From Rubrimonas cliftonensis (lineage in GTDB: Bacteria; Pseudomonadota; Alphaproteobacteria; Rhodobacterales; Rhodobacteraceae): a stretch of 64,000 nucleotides of DNA. The notes under the pieces were generated by a model, which had not been told where the DNA came from, made no database searches, and worked only from the letters and a program-made list of their open reading frames with translations. A program made the position numbers and the translations under genes. Numbering within the stretch: the stretch's first letter is position 1; each line of letters opens with the position of its first letter. Positions 20,551-29,003 of this stretch are shown here, in pieces. The stretch is from positions 124,001 through 188,000 of the forward strand of contig NZ_FNQM01000006.1 in the NCBI RefSeq assembly GCF_900107585.1. Direction: 5' to 3'.

Positions 20551-20576
20551 GAGGAGGGCGGCGCACCGCCCTCCTC
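20551..20576 (-). other. Strong intercistronic hairpin between frcB and frcC
   Basis: A perfect 11-bp stem (GAGGAGGGCGG against CCGCCCTCCTC) closing a 4-base loop, about 16 bases after the frcB stop. No T tract follows on either strand, so a simple terminator is unlikely. Position suggests an mRNA-stabilising or processing hairpin that raises binding-protein expression over the membrane genes, as known for malE-malF. Confidence 0.6.
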
Positions 20577-20592
20577 GAGGGTCAGGGCGCGG

Positions 20593-21621
20593 TCAGCCCC
20601 AGCACTTCGTCAGGGCTTCCTCCGAGGTGATCGAGGGCACGCCTTCCACGGGGTCGTCGGTCACCAGTTCGACGCCGGTGTTGAAGAAGTCGAGCCCTTC
20701 GGTGTTCTGCGGCTTCTCGCCGGTCTTCGCGTAGCGCACGACCGCCTCGACGCCGAGCGAGGCCATCAGCAGCGGGAACTGCATGGAGGTCGCGCCGATC
20801 ACGCCGTCGCGCACGTTCTGAACGCCGGGGCAGCCGCCGTCCACCGAGACGATGAGCACGTCGTCGGCCTTGCCGAAGGCCTTCAGCGCCTCGAAGGCGC
20901 CGGCGGCGGCGGGCTCGTTGATGGTGTGGACGACGTTGATGCCGGGGTCGCGCTGGAACAGCGTCTCCATCGCGGTGCGGCCGCCCTCCTCGGCGCCGAG
21001 CGTCGGCTGGCCACCGACGATGCGGGGGTCGTCCTCGTCGTACATGACCTTGACGTTCTTCACGTCGACGCCGAAGCCCCGCAGGAAGCCCTGGTTGCGC
21101 AGCACGTCCACCGGCACCTGGCTCTCGTTGAGGTCGAGCGTGGCGATCTTGGCCGACGCCGTGTCGCCCATGGTCGCCGCGGCCCACTTCCCGATCAGTT
21201 CGCCGGCGAGGAAGTTGTCGGTCGCGAAGGTGGCGTCCACCGCGTCGGCGGGGTCGAAGGGCGTGTCGAGCGCGATCACGAGGATGCCGGCGTCGCGCGC
21301 GCGGGCGATGCTGTCGGTCAGCGCCTGCGGGTCGGAGGCGACGATCATGATGCCCTTGGCGCCGGCGGCGATCAGGCTCTCGATGCCCTCGATCTGCGCG
21401 CCGGTGTCGCCGTCATAGGCGCCGGCGAAGCTGCGCAGCTCGGCGCCCATCTCCTCGGCCTTCGCTTCGGCGCCCTCGCGCATCTTCACGAAGAACGGGT
21501 TGGTGAAGGTCTTGGTGACGAGGCCGACCAGCACCTTGTCCTGCGCGGCGGCGGGCTGGCTGGCGAGCGCGGCGGCGGCGACGAGCGCGCAGCCGAGCAG
21601 ACGGGTTTTCAGCGACATCAT
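20593..21621 (-). CDS. frcB: FrcB-type periplasmic sugar-binding protein
   Basis: 342 residues of the ribose/galactose-binding protein family. The signal peptide ends [13 protein letters not shown] (about 26). The first beta strand and sugar loop are [17 protein letters not shown], with later [10 protein letters not shown] and [10 protein letters not shown] motifs lining the cleft. It delivers fructose or mannose to FrcC. Two adjacent Met codons (21621 and 21618) are possible starts behind GGGAGGGAG. It is the first gene of the unit and so nearest to the promoter facing the ROK regulator. Confidence 0.9.
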   Translation of the reverse strand: MMSLKTRLLGCALVAAAALASQPAAAQDKVLVGLVTKTFTNPFFVKMREGAEAKAEEMGAELRSFAGAYDGDTGAQIEGIESLIAAGAKGIMIVASDPQALTDSIARARDAGILVIALDTPFDPADAVDATFATDNFLAGELIGKWAAATMGDTASAKIATLDLNESQVPVDVLRNQGFLRGFGVDVKNVKVMYDEDDPRIVGGQPTLGAEEGGRTAMETLFQRDPGINVVHTINEPAAAGAFEALKAFGKADDVLIVSVDGGCPGVQNVRDGVIGATSMQFPLLMASLGVEAVVRYAKTGEKPQNTEGLDFFNTGVELVTDDPVEGVPSITSEEALTKCWG

Positions 21622-21716
21622 GGAGGCTCCCTCCCGGGGGTTGGACCTTCGGCGCGCGTCTCTGGCGCGTCCGGGGCGGGCGTGAGGCCGCGCCCTGGTG
21701 CAGAGAACGCTCTCGG

Positions 21717-21738
21717 TTAATGATTCGTCAATAATTAA
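21717..21738. promoter_or_regulatory. 22-bp palindrome, probable ROK-repressor operator
   Basis: Arms TTAATGATT and AATAATTAA around a CGTC spacer, matching at 8 of 9 positions, inside the AT-rich gap between frcB and the divergent repressor gene. ROK repressors such as NagC and Mlc bind AT-rich inverted repeats with TTATT-type arms. A TTGACG that could act as the frcB -35 element overlaps the site on the minus strand. Both directions would be controlled. Confidence 0.6.
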
Positions 21739-21799
21739 ATCAATTTGCCTTTTTAAGTCGGGGCGCGCATCATCGGCATGTCGGGCAGGAGGTCGAGGG

Positions 21800-22996
21800 A
21801 TGCGCGGGGGAGACGGCGCCGGATTGCGCGCCTATAACGAGCGGCTGATCATCGGCGCGATCCGCCAGTCCGGCGCGCTTTCCAAGGCCGAGATCGCGCG
21901 CGCGACCGGCCTCAGCGCGCAGGCCGCCTCGGTCATCGTGAACCGGCTTCTCGCCGAGCGCGTGCTGGAGAAGCGGCCGAAGCTGCGCGGCCAGATCGGC
22001 CAGCCGCAGACGCCGATCGCGCTCAACCCCGCCGGTGCCTATTCGGTCGGCGTCAAGATCGGGCGCAGCAGCGTCGAGGCGGTGCTGGTGGATTTCACGG
22101 CGAGCGTCGTCGCCCATCGCGTCAGCTGCCATCGCGCGCCCCTCGCGGCGCCCACGCTGGAGACCGCCGCCGCGCTCGTCCGCGCCGTGACGGCGCAGGC
22201 GCCGGCCGCGCGCATGGCTGGCCTGGGCGTCGCGATGCCGGGCCACATCCACCTCTGGGCGGAGGAGATGGGCCTTGCGCGCGGGGCGCTCGACGACTGG
22301 CGCGAGGCCGACCCCGCCGCCGCGCTCGCCGCCGCCACGGGGCTTGAGGCGACGCTCTGCAACGACGCGACGGCGGCCTGTGCGGCCGAGCTGGCGCTGG
22401 GAGAGGCGATCGGGCGGCGCTCGGCGCTCTACCTCTACCTCGGCGCCTTCGTCGGCGGCGGGCTGGTGCTCGACGGCCGGCTCTACGGCGGCGCGCAGGA
22501 CAACGCCGGCGCTCTGGGGTCGATGCCGATGGCCGAGCGCGGTCGGCAGCTCATCCACGCGGCCTCGCCGCTGTTTCTGATGCGGGCGCTGGAGGCGGCG
22601 GGGCTCGACCCCGAGAGCGCCGCCGCGCCGGCGCCGCCGACCGCGGCCGATGGGGTGTTCTCGCAGTGGCGCGACGCGGCCGCCGACGCGCTCGCCCGCG
22701 CCATCGCCTCCGCCGCGAGCGTGGTGGACGTGGAGATCGTGGTCATGGACGGCTGGCTGTCGCCGCCCTGGCTGACGCAGGTGGTCGAGGCCACGCAGGC
22801 GGCGCTGGACGCCATGAACCTCAGCGGGCTCTCGCCCTTCGCGCTGAGCCGGGGCGGCATCGGGGCCCGGGCGCGCGTGCTGGGCGCGGCGATCCTGCCG
22901 CTTCAGGCCAAGTTCGCGCCGGACCCCGACCTCGTGCTGCGCGGGGCGGCCCGCCAGACGGAGGCCGCTCAGCCGGAGCTCGCGACGCCGAGATAG
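21800..22996 (+). CDS. ROK-family transcriptional repressor of the fructose unit
   Basis: 398 residues. An N-terminal winged helix-turn-helix (about residues 10-65, with [20 protein letters not shown]) precedes a ROK sugar-binding/kinase-like domain (about 75-320). The latter has [14 protein letters not shown] and [17 protein letters not shown]. The zinc-site CxCGxxGC of true ROK kinases is absent, so it is a regulator. The start at 21800 is behind AGGAGG. Its location, divergent from frcB, suggests it represses the import and Entner-Doudoroff genes until sugar binds. Its 3' end overlaps the thiQ 3' end by 28 bp. Confidence 0.88.
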   Translation: MRGGDGAGLRAYNERLIIGAIRQSGALSKAEIARATGLSAQAASVIVNRLLAERVLEKRPKLRGQIGQPQTPIALNPAGAYSVGVKIGRSSVEAVLVDFTASVVAHRVSCHRAPLAAPTLETAAALVRAVTAQAPAARMAGLGVAMPGHIHLWAEEMGLARGALDDWREADPAAALAAATGLEATLCNDATAACAAELALGEAIGRRSALYLYLGAFVGGGLVLDGRLYGGAQDNAGALGSMPMAERGRQLIHAASPLFLMRALEAAGLDPESAAAPAPPTAADGVFSQWRDAAADALARAIASAASVVDVEIVVMDGWLSPPWLTQVVEATQAALDAMNLSGLSPFALSRGGIGARARVLGAAILPLQAKFAPDPDLVLRGAARQTEAAQPELATPR

Positions 22997-23685
22997 GCCG
23001 CCAGCGCCGGCGGCGGATCGGCGAAGAGGTCGTGCGCGGGGCGCGCGCCGTCGATCCGCCCGGCGTCCGGCCCGACCGCTTCGCAGAACGCGGCGAAGTC
23101 GGCCGCGCGCGCCTCCTGCGGCGCATGGGTGACCATCAGGGTCGTCGCGCCGGCGCGCCGCGCGGTGTCGCGGGTCAGCGCCAGCATCTCCGCCCGCTGG
23201 CCGGGGCCGAGCGCCGCGAAGGGCTCGTCGAGCAGGAGGACCGGGCGTTCGCGCAGCAGCGCGCGCGCGAGCGCCGCGCGCTGGCGCTGGCCGCCTGAAA
23301 GCATGTCGGGCCGCCGCGGGCCCAGCCCTTCGAGGCCCACCCGCGCCAGCGCCTCGGCCACGCGCGCCCGCTCCGCCCGGCTCAGGCTCAGCGAGGGGCG
23401 CAGGCCGAGGCCGACGTTCTGCTCCAGGCTCAGCGCGGGAAAGAGGTTGTTCTCCTGAAAGAGCAGCGTCACGGGGCGCTCCGCCGGGGGCAGGGCGGCG
23501 ACGGGGCGGCCGTCGATCTCCGCGGTTCCCGCGATCGGCAGAAAGCCCGCAAGGCCGAGCAGCAGCGTCGACTTTCCCCCGCCCGAGGGTCCGATCACCG
23601 CGCAGAACGCGCCGTTCGGGACGTCGAGATCGACGCGCAGGGCGAAGCCGCCCGCCGTCACGGTCGCGTCGCGCAGGGCGATCAT
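22969..23685 (-). CDS. thiQ: Thiamine ABC transporter ATPase ThiQ
   Basis: 238 residues. Walker A is GPSGGGKST, the Q-loop is LFQENNLFPAL (typical of ThiQ), the signature LSGGQRQR, and Walker B VLLLDEPFAALGP. It powers thiamine or thiamine-phosphate import by ThiBP. Its start overlaps the thiP stop (ATGA). It is the last gene of the riboswitch-controlled thiBPQ operon and ends tail-to-tail inside the ROK gene. Confidence 0.93.
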   Translation of the reverse strand: MIALRDATVTAGGFALRVDLDVPNGAFCAVIGPSGGGKSTLLLGLAGFLPIAGTAEIDGRPVAALPPAERPVTLLFQENNLFPALSLEQNVGLGLRPSLSLSRAERARVAEALARVGLEGLGPRRPDMLSGGQRQRAALARALLRERPVLLLDEPFAALGPGQRAEMLALTRDTARRAGATTLMVTHAPQEARAADFAAFCEAVGPDAGRIDGARPAHDLFADPPPALAAYLGVASSG

Positions 23686-25271
23686 GCGCGCCCCAGCCGG
23701 TCGAAGACGACAAAAAGGCCGAAGCTCAAGCCAAGCAGCAGCAGCGCCGCCCCGGCGGCGGCGTCGAGCTGGCGGCTGGTCGCGAGCAGGTGCATCAGCA
23801 GCGGCAGGGTCGGAGCCTCGGGGGCCGAGAACAGCGCGATCACGCCGAGATCGCCCGCCGAGAGCGCCGCCGCGACGCCCGCCGAGAAGCCCAGCGGCCC
23901 GCGCAGCCGCGCAAGGTAAAGTGCGCGCGCGCGTGTCCGGCCGCCGAGCCCCAGGCTGTCGGCGAGCCGGCCATGGTCGGCCAGCGCCGCGCGCAGGGGC
24001 GGGGTCAGCATCCGCACCGCATAGGGCGCCGCCATCACGGCGTTGACCAGCGCCGTCAGTGGCAGCGCGAGCGCGGCGGGGTCGGCGATAGGGCGCAGCG
24101 CGACGAAAAGGGCGACGCCGAGCACGAAGGGCGAGACGGCCAGCGGCGCCAGCCCGGCCGCCTCCGCCAGCCGCCCCCGCGCGCCCGAGAGCGCGGCGGC
24201 GAAGGCCGAGAGCGGCAGGGCCAGCGCCAGCGCCATCGCCGCCGAGGCCACCGCGACGACGAGGCTGCGGGCGGCGGCCTCGCCGATGCTCGCCCAGGTC
24301 GCGGGCGCGACGGCCCCGAGCCCGGCGAGCCCCTTCAGCGCCACCGCCGCCAGCGGCGCGCCGAGAAAGAGCGCGGCCAGCGTCAGCGCCGCCGCGTCGA
24401 GCGCCCGCGCGCCGCGGCCGCCGCCGTCCCACCGCACGGCCTCGCGCGACAGGCCCGGCGCGGCGGCGAGCGGACCGGCGAGCGCGAGCGCCGCCAGCGC
24501 GCCGCCGGCGCAGACGGCGAGTTGCAGCAGCGCCAGCAGTGCGGCGCGGGAGAGGTCGAAGGAATAGGCCGCGGCCTCGTAGATCGCCAGCTCCAGCGTC
24601 GTGGCGCGCGGGCCGCCGCCGAGCGTCAGCGCCACGGCGAAGCTCGTCGCGCAGACCGCGAAGATCGCCGCCAGCGCCCCCGGCGCCGCGCCGCGCAGGG
24701 CCGGCCATTCCACGGCGCGCCAGAGCGCGCGGCCCTCGAGGCCGAGTTGCGCCGCCGCCCGCCAGCGCTCCGCGGGGATCTCGGCGTAGGCCTGCAGCAG
24801 CAGCCGCGCGGCGAGCGGCAGGTTGAAGAACACATGCGCCAGCAGCACGCCCGGCATCCCGTATATGTCGAGCCGCGGCAGGCCCAGCGCCGCCAGCCCG
24901 TCGCTGACCCAGCCGGCGCGCCCCCAGACGGCGGTGACGCCGAGGATCGCCACGACGACCGGCAGCAGGAACGGCGCGCCCATCAGGCCGACCATCGCCG
25001 CCCTGCCCGGAAAGCGGCGGCGCGAGAGCGCCCGCGCGACCGGCAGCGCGAAGGCGACCGACAGCGCCGCCGAGAGCGCCGCCTGCGTCACGGTGAACCG
25101 CGCCGCGCGCCAGTCGGCGGCTGACAGCGCGCCGGCGCGGTCGGCCGCCGCGGCGACGAGCGCGGCGGCGCCCAGCGAGAACGCCGCGATCAGCGCCAGC
25201 GCCGCCCAGCCCGCCAGCGCGACGGCCGGGCGCAGCGGCGCGTCGGGCGCGGGAAGGGCCGCCCCGCTCAG
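23682..25271 (-). CDS. thiP: Thiamine ABC transporter permease ThiP (probable CTG start)
   Basis: About 529 residues, an internally duplicated permease with about twelve helices. Each half carries a coupling loop: AEIPAERWRAAAQLGLEGRALWRAV and ADHGRLADSLGLGGRTRARAL are the two EAA-like segments. Length fits ThiP. No ATG, GTG or TTG in frame gives a full-length protein near the thiB stop; the best candidate is a CTG at 25271-25269 overlapping the thiB TGA (CTGA), with GAGGGG upstream. An upstream start inside thiB is the alternative. Confidence 0.85.
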   Translation of the reverse strand: MSGAALPAPDAPLRPAVALAGWAALALIAAFSLGAAALVAAAADRAGALSAADWRAARFTVTQAALSAALSVAFALPVARALSRRRFPGRAAMVGLMGAPFLLPVVVAILGVTAVWGRAGWVSDGLAALGLPRLDIYGMPGVLLAHVFFNLPLAARLLLQAYAEIPAERWRAAAQLGLEGRALWRAVEWPALRGAAPGALAAIFAVCATSFAVALTLGGGPRATTLELAIYEAAAYSFDLSRAALLALLQLAVCAGGALAALALAGPLAAAPGLSREAVRWDGGGRGARALDAAALTLAALFLGAPLAAVALKGLAGLGAVAPATWASIGEAAARSLVVAVASAAMALALALPLSAFAAALSGARGRLAEAAGLAPLAVSPFVLGVALFVALRPIADPAALALPLTALVNAVMAAPYAVRMLTPPLRAALADHGRLADSLGLGGRTRARALYLARLRGPLGFSAGVAAALSAGDLGVIALFSAPEAPTLPLLMHLLATSRQLDAAAGAALLLLGLSFGLFVVFDRLGRA

Positions 25272-26326
25272 CGGCTGAGCCCCTCGCGCCAGGCGGCGAC
25301 GGCCGCCTCGCGCTCCGCGTCGCCTGCGCCCTGCGGCGTGCCGAGCGTGGTCGGCGGCATCGGCAGGCCCTCGAACGCCGCAGGCAGCCCGCCCTCGGGC
25401 GTCACCGCCGGATACATCCAGTTGGTCTCCGGAATGGCCGACTGGAACGCCTCCTCCAGCATGAAGCCGAGGAAGCGCTCTGCGAGCGCGGGCTGACCGC
25501 TCGCCGCCAGCCGCCCCGCGACCTCGATCTGCATCGGGTGGCCCTCCTCGAAGATCGCGGCGCGCTTGGTCGCGTCGCCCTCGACCGCGACATGGTAGGC
25601 CGGCGAGGTGGTGTAGCTCAGCGCCATCGCGGCCTCGCCGTCGAGGAAGGCGGAATACGCCTCCCACCAGCCCTTTGTGACGGTCACGACGCGGGGCGCC
25701 AGCCGCTCCCAGACGTCCGCGGCCCCGTCGCCGTAGAGCGCCTGCACCCACAGCGCGAGGCCGAGGCCGGGCGTCGAGGTCCGCGGATCCTGCAGGATGA
25801 GGGTGACGTCCTCAGGCGCGTCGAGCAGGTCTGCGAAGCTCGTCGGCGGCTCGGGCAGGCGCGTCTCGTCATGCACGAAGGCGAACCAGCCCCAGTCATA
25901 GGGCAGGAAGATCGGGTCGGCCCAGCGCACGGGCAGCGCAAGCCGGCCCTCAGCCAGCGCCGCCGGGGCCAGACCGTGCGGCGCGAAGAGGCCCGAGGCG
26001 ACGGCGGCGGGGATGAGGTTCGCGTCGAGCCCGAGCGCGACGTCGGCCTCCGAGCGCGCGCCCTCCAGCTTCAGCCGGCCGAGAATGGCCGCGCCGTCGC
26101 CGGCCGCCACGAGCCGCAGGTCGCAGCCGCAGACCGCCTCGAAGGCCGGCTCGACGGCGGGGCCGGGGCCGTACTCGGTTACAAAGCTGTCATAGGTGTA
26201 CACGGTGAGGACCGGCTTCTCCTGCGCCGCGGCCGGGCCGGCGAAGGTCAGCGCGGCGCAGGTCAGCGCGAAACCGGCCGGCGCGGCGGCGCGCGATACG
26301 GTTTTCGAAACGAACGGCGGCGTCAT
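25268..26326 (-). CDS. thiB: Periplasmic thiamine-binding protein ThiB
   Basis: 352 residues. The signal peptide ends TFAGPAAA (about 34). The mature protein begins VLTVYTYDSFVTEYGPG, the usual ThiB opening, with ADVALGLDANLI and PYDWGWFAFVHDETRLPEPP further along and LSYTTSPAYHV near the ligand cleft. It captures thiamine or its phosphates for ThiPQ. AGGAGGAG sits before the ATG, close to the TPP riboswitch that should control translation of the operon. Confidence 0.95.
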   Translation of the reverse strand: MTPPFVSKTVSRAAAPAGFALTCAALTFAGPAAAQEKPVLTVYTYDSFVTEYGPGPAVEPAFEAVCGCDLRLVAAGDGAAILGRLKLEGARSEADVALGLDANLIPAAVASGLFAPHGLAPAALAEGRLALPVRWADPIFLPYDWGWFAFVHDETRLPEPPTSFADLLDAPEDVTLILQDPRTSTPGLGLALWVQALYGDGAADVWERLAPRVVTVTKGWWEAYSAFLDGEAAMALSYTTSPAYHVAVEGDATKRAAIFEEGHPMQIEVAGRLAASGQPALAERFLGFMLEEAFQSAIPETNWMYPAVTPEGGLPAAFEGLPMPPTTLGTPQGAGDAEREAAVAAWREGLSR

Positions 26327-26382
26327 CGGCGTCTCCTCCTGCGGCGGCGGAGAAGGGCGCGGCGCCTGACCGGCCGCGTCGC

Positions 26383-26463
26383 CTTCCCTCCGCCGGCATG
26401 ATCCGGGTCAGGTTCTGCGGGTCCGCCGCTTGCGCGACGTCTCAGCCCTTGCGGGCGCCCCGA
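26383..26463 (-). ncRNA. TPP riboswitch upstream of thiBPQ
   Basis: Minus-strand sequence matches the THI element in order: GGGGCGCCC, GGCTGAGA, a variable P3 arm, then GAACCTGA, GGATCATGCC and GGAGGGAA. These are the conserved pyrimidine-sensing and pyrophosphate-sensing helices. It lies about 56 bases before the thiB start. The thiB Shine-Dalgarno AGGAGGAG can pair with CTTCTCC just downstream of the aptamer, so control is probably at translation initiation. Confidence 0.93.
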
Positions 26464-26573
26464 GGCGGAGCCGACGGTAGCAGCGGCGCGTCTTGGCGCA
26501 AGGCCCCGCCCGCCGCGAGCACCCCGCTCCCTTGCAACGCGCCGCCGCCCGTGTTCCGTTCCACCGCGAGAGA

Positions 26574-26648
26574 CAGGGGCGCTTGCGGGCTTCCGCGGGC
26601 TGAGACGCACCCTTCGAACCTGAACCGGGTAATGCCGGCGGAGGGAGT
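26574..26648 (+). ncRNA. TPP riboswitch upstream of thiMED
   Basis: Plus-strand THI element: CAGGGGCGC, GGGCTGAGA (CTGAGA at 26600-26605), ACCCTTCGAACCTGAACC, GGGTAATGCC and GGAGGGAG. A near twin of the minus-strand aptamer about 110 bp away. It lies about 87 bases before thiM; the intervening leader has short GC-rich stretches that could form the expression platform, but no clear terminator T tract. Confidence 0.94.
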
Positions 26649-26734
26649 CGCTCGGGCGCACTGGTCCTGCGGGATGATCCTCCCCCAAGCCTCTGCGCGC
26701 CGCGCGCCGTCCTTTTCCGGCGAAGCGAGGCGCG

Positions 26735-27535
26735 ATGATCGACTGTGCAGACCATCTGGGCGCGATGCGGGCCGCGGCGCCGCTTGTGCACTGCGTGACG
26801 AATTTCGTCGCCATGGAGCCGACCGCCAACGCCCTGCTCGCCGCCGGCGCGGCGCCGGCGATGGCGCATGCGGTGGAGGAGGCCGGCGACTTCGCGACGG
26901 TCGCCGCGGCCGTCTCCATCAACATCGGCACGCCCTCGCCGCGCTGGGCGGAGGGGATGGCGGCGGCGGCCGGCGCGGCGGCGGCGCGGGGCGCGCCCTG
27001 GGTGCTCGACCCCGTCGCGGTCTACGCCAGCCCGTGGCGCGGCGAGCTCGCGGCGCGGCTGCTGGCGCTGAAGCCCACGGCGGTCCGCGGCAACGCCTCG
27101 GAGGTGCTGGCGCTGGCGGGCGGGGCAAGCGCCGGGCGCGGGCCCGACGCCGGCGACGCCGTCGCCGCGGCGGAGGACGCCGCGCGGCGGCTGGCGCGCG
27201 CGACCGGCGGCGTGGTCGCCGTCACCGGCCCCGAGGATTTCGTGACCGACGGCCGTCGCGATCTGCGCGTCTCGGGCGGCGACAAGCTGATGACGCGGGT
27301 CACGGCGCTGGGCTGCGCGCTGTCGGCGATGGTGGGCGCATTCCTCGCGACCGGCAGACCCCCGCTCGAGGCGACGGCGGCGGCGCTGGCGTACTACGGG
27401 CTCGCCGGCGCCCGCGCGGCGCGCGAAGCCTCGGGGCCAGGCAGCTTCGCGCCGCTTTTTCTGGACGCGCTGGCGGGCCTCGACCCCGCCGCCGACGCAG
27501 GCGCGCTCGCCGCCGCCGTGCGGGAGGGCGCATGA
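26735..27535 (+). CDS. thiM: Hydroxyethylthiazole kinase ThiM
   Basis: 266 residues. Family motifs are VHCVTNFVAMEPTANALLA at the start, WVLDPVAVYAS, RGNASEVLAL (the substrate/ATP loop) and MTRVTALGCALSAMVGAF with the active-site Cys. It phosphorylates 4-methyl-5-(2-hydroxyethyl)thiazole in thiamine salvage. It opens the riboswitch-controlled thiMED run; its stop overlaps the thiE start. The first Met (26735) gives the normal N-terminus. Confidence 0.95.
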   Translation: MIDCADHLGAMRAAAPLVHCVTNFVAMEPTANALLAAGAAPAMAHAVEEAGDFATVAAAVSINIGTPSPRWAEGMAAAAGAAAARGAPWVLDPVAVYASPWRGELAARLLALKPTAVRGNASEVLALAGGASAGRGPDAGDAVAAAEDAARRLARATGGVVAVTGPEDFVTDGRRDLRVSGGDKLMTRVTALGCALSAMVGAFLATGRPPLEATAAALAYYGLAGARAAREASGPGSFAPLFLDALAGLDPAADAGALAAAVREGA

Positions 27536-28203
27536 TGCGAGGCAGGAGGCTCGGGTCAGCGGAACTGTCCGTCTACGTCGTGCTCGACCCGGATCTCTGC
27601 GCCGGGCGCGGGCTGGTCGAGACGGCGCTGGCGGCGGCGCGCGGCGGCGCGACCATGATCCAGCTGCGCGACAAGGCGGACGCGGCCCGCCGCCGCGCCT
27701 CGGCCTTCGCGCTGAGGGCCGCGCTGGCGGGCTCCGGCGCGCTGTTCGTCGTGAACGACGACGCGGCGCTCGCCGCCGAGGTCGGGGCGGACGGGCTGCA
27801 CGTCGGTCAGGACGACATGGCCCCGGCGCAGGCGCGCGCGCTGATCGGGCCGCAGATGCTGCTGGGCCTGTCGGTGGAGACCGAGGCGGCGGCGCGCGCG
27901 GCGGACCCGGCGCTGGTCGACCATGTGGGCGCGGGCCCGGTGTTCGCGACGCCGACCAAGCCGGATCACAGGCCGCCGGTCGGCTTCGACGGGCTCGCGC
28001 GACTGGTCGCGGCGAGTCGCACGCCCGCCGTGGCCATCGGCGGCCTGAACGCGCGCCATGCGCCCGACGCGGCGCGGGCGGGCTGCGCCGGCCTCGCGGT
28101 CGTCTCCGCCGTCTGCGCGGCGCCGGACCCGGAGGCGGCGGCGCGGGCGCTGGCCGAGGCCTGGTGCGCGGCGCGACGGCAAGCGGGGAGGGCCTCCGCA
28201 TGA
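27532..28203 (+). CDS. thiE: Thiamine-phosphate synthase ThiE
   Basis: 223 residues of the TMP synthase barrel. ATMIQLRDK, FVVNDDAALAAEVGADGLHVGQDD, GLSVET, VGAGPVFATPTKPDH and AIGGLNARHAP are the conserved phosphate and pyrimidine-binding loops. It joins HMP-pyrophosphate to thiazole phosphate. The start lies in the thiM stop (ATGATG) and its own stop is overlapped by thiD (ATGA), so the three genes are translationally coupled. Confidence 0.96.
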   Translation: MMRGRRLGSAELSVYVVLDPDLCAGRGLVETALAAARGGATMIQLRDKADAARRRASAFALRAALAGSGALFVVNDDAALAAEVGADGLHVGQDDMAPAQARALIGPQMLLGLSVETEAAARAADPALVDHVGAGPVFATPTKPDHRPPVGFDGLARLVAASRTPAVAIGGLNARHAPDAARAGCAGLAVVSAVCAAPDPEAAARALAEAWCAARRQAGRASA

Positions 28204-29003
28204 TCGCGACCGCGCTCAGCGTCGCCGGCTCCGACCCGTCCGGCGGGGCCGGCGTGCAGGCCGACCTCAAGACGTTCTCCGCGCTTGGCGTCTACGGCAT
28301 GGCCGCGATCACGGCCCTCACTGCGCAGAACACGCGCGGGGTGACTGGCGCGCATGTCGCGCCGCCCGACTTCGTCGCGGCCCAGATCGCCGCGGTGCTC
28401 GAGGACATCCGCGTTGACGCGGTCAAGATCGGCGTGGTCGCGAACACGGGCGTGGCCGCCGCCGTGGCCGAAGCGCTGGCGACCTATCGCGGGCCGGTGA
28501 CGCTCGACCCCGTCATGGTCGCCAAGGGCGGGGCGCGGCTGCTCGCCGAGGACGCCTCGGCCACGCTGGCGTCGCGTCTCCTGCCGCTTGCGACCGTCGT
28601 GACGCCAAACCTTGCGGAGGCCGCGGCGCTGCTGGGCGCGCCCGTCGCGCGCGACCGCGCCGCGATGGCCGAGCAGGCCCGGGCGCTGCTCGACCTCGGA
28701 GCGCAGGCGGTGCTGATCAAGGGCGGGCACCTCGACGGGCCGGAAAGCCCCGACGCGCTGGTTGCGCGCGACGGGCTCATCTGGTTCGAGGGGGTCCGGC
28801 GCGTGACGCGCAACACCCACGGCTCCGGCTGCACGCTCTCCGCCGCGCTGGCTGCCGAACTGGCCAAGGGCCGCGCGCTCGCCGAGGCCGTCGCCGCCGC
28901 CAAGGCCTATGTCGCCGGCGCCATCGCCGCGGCCGACCGGCTGGGCGTCGGCTCAGGCCACGGCCCGACCCATCACTTCCATGCAGTCTGGAGCGCGCCG
29001 TGA
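28200..29003 (+). CDS. thiD: Hydroxymethylpyrimidine/phosphomethylpyrimidine kinase ThiD
   Basis: 267 residues of the ribokinase-like HMP kinase family. [20 protein letters not shown] is the N-terminal substrate motif, [11 protein letters not shown] and [12 protein letters not shown] follow, and [14 protein letters not shown] is the anion hole and catalytic end. It makes HMP-phosphate and HMP-pyrophosphate for ThiE. The start overlaps the thiE stop by four bases; its stop is overlapped by the next dehydrogenase gene (GTGA). Confidence 0.96.
   Translation: MIATALSVAGSDPSGGAGVQADLKTFSALGVYGMAAITALTAQNTRGVTGAHVAPPDFVAAQIAAVLEDIRVDAVKIGVVANTGVAAAVAEALATYRGPVTLDPVMVAKGGARLLAEDASATLASRLLPLATVVTPNLAEAAALLGAPVARDRAAMAEQARALLDLGAQAVLIKGGHLDGPESPDALVARDGLIWFEGVRRVTRNTHGSGCTLSAALAAELAKGRALAEAVAAAKAYVAGAIAAADRLGVGSGHGPTHHFHAVWSAP

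Noticed and set aside
26398-28203. A frame open through thiM into thiE that could suggest a longer ThiE
   Set aside because: The upstream part lies over thiM in another frame with no family motif, and ThiE has its normal length from the ATG at 27532.
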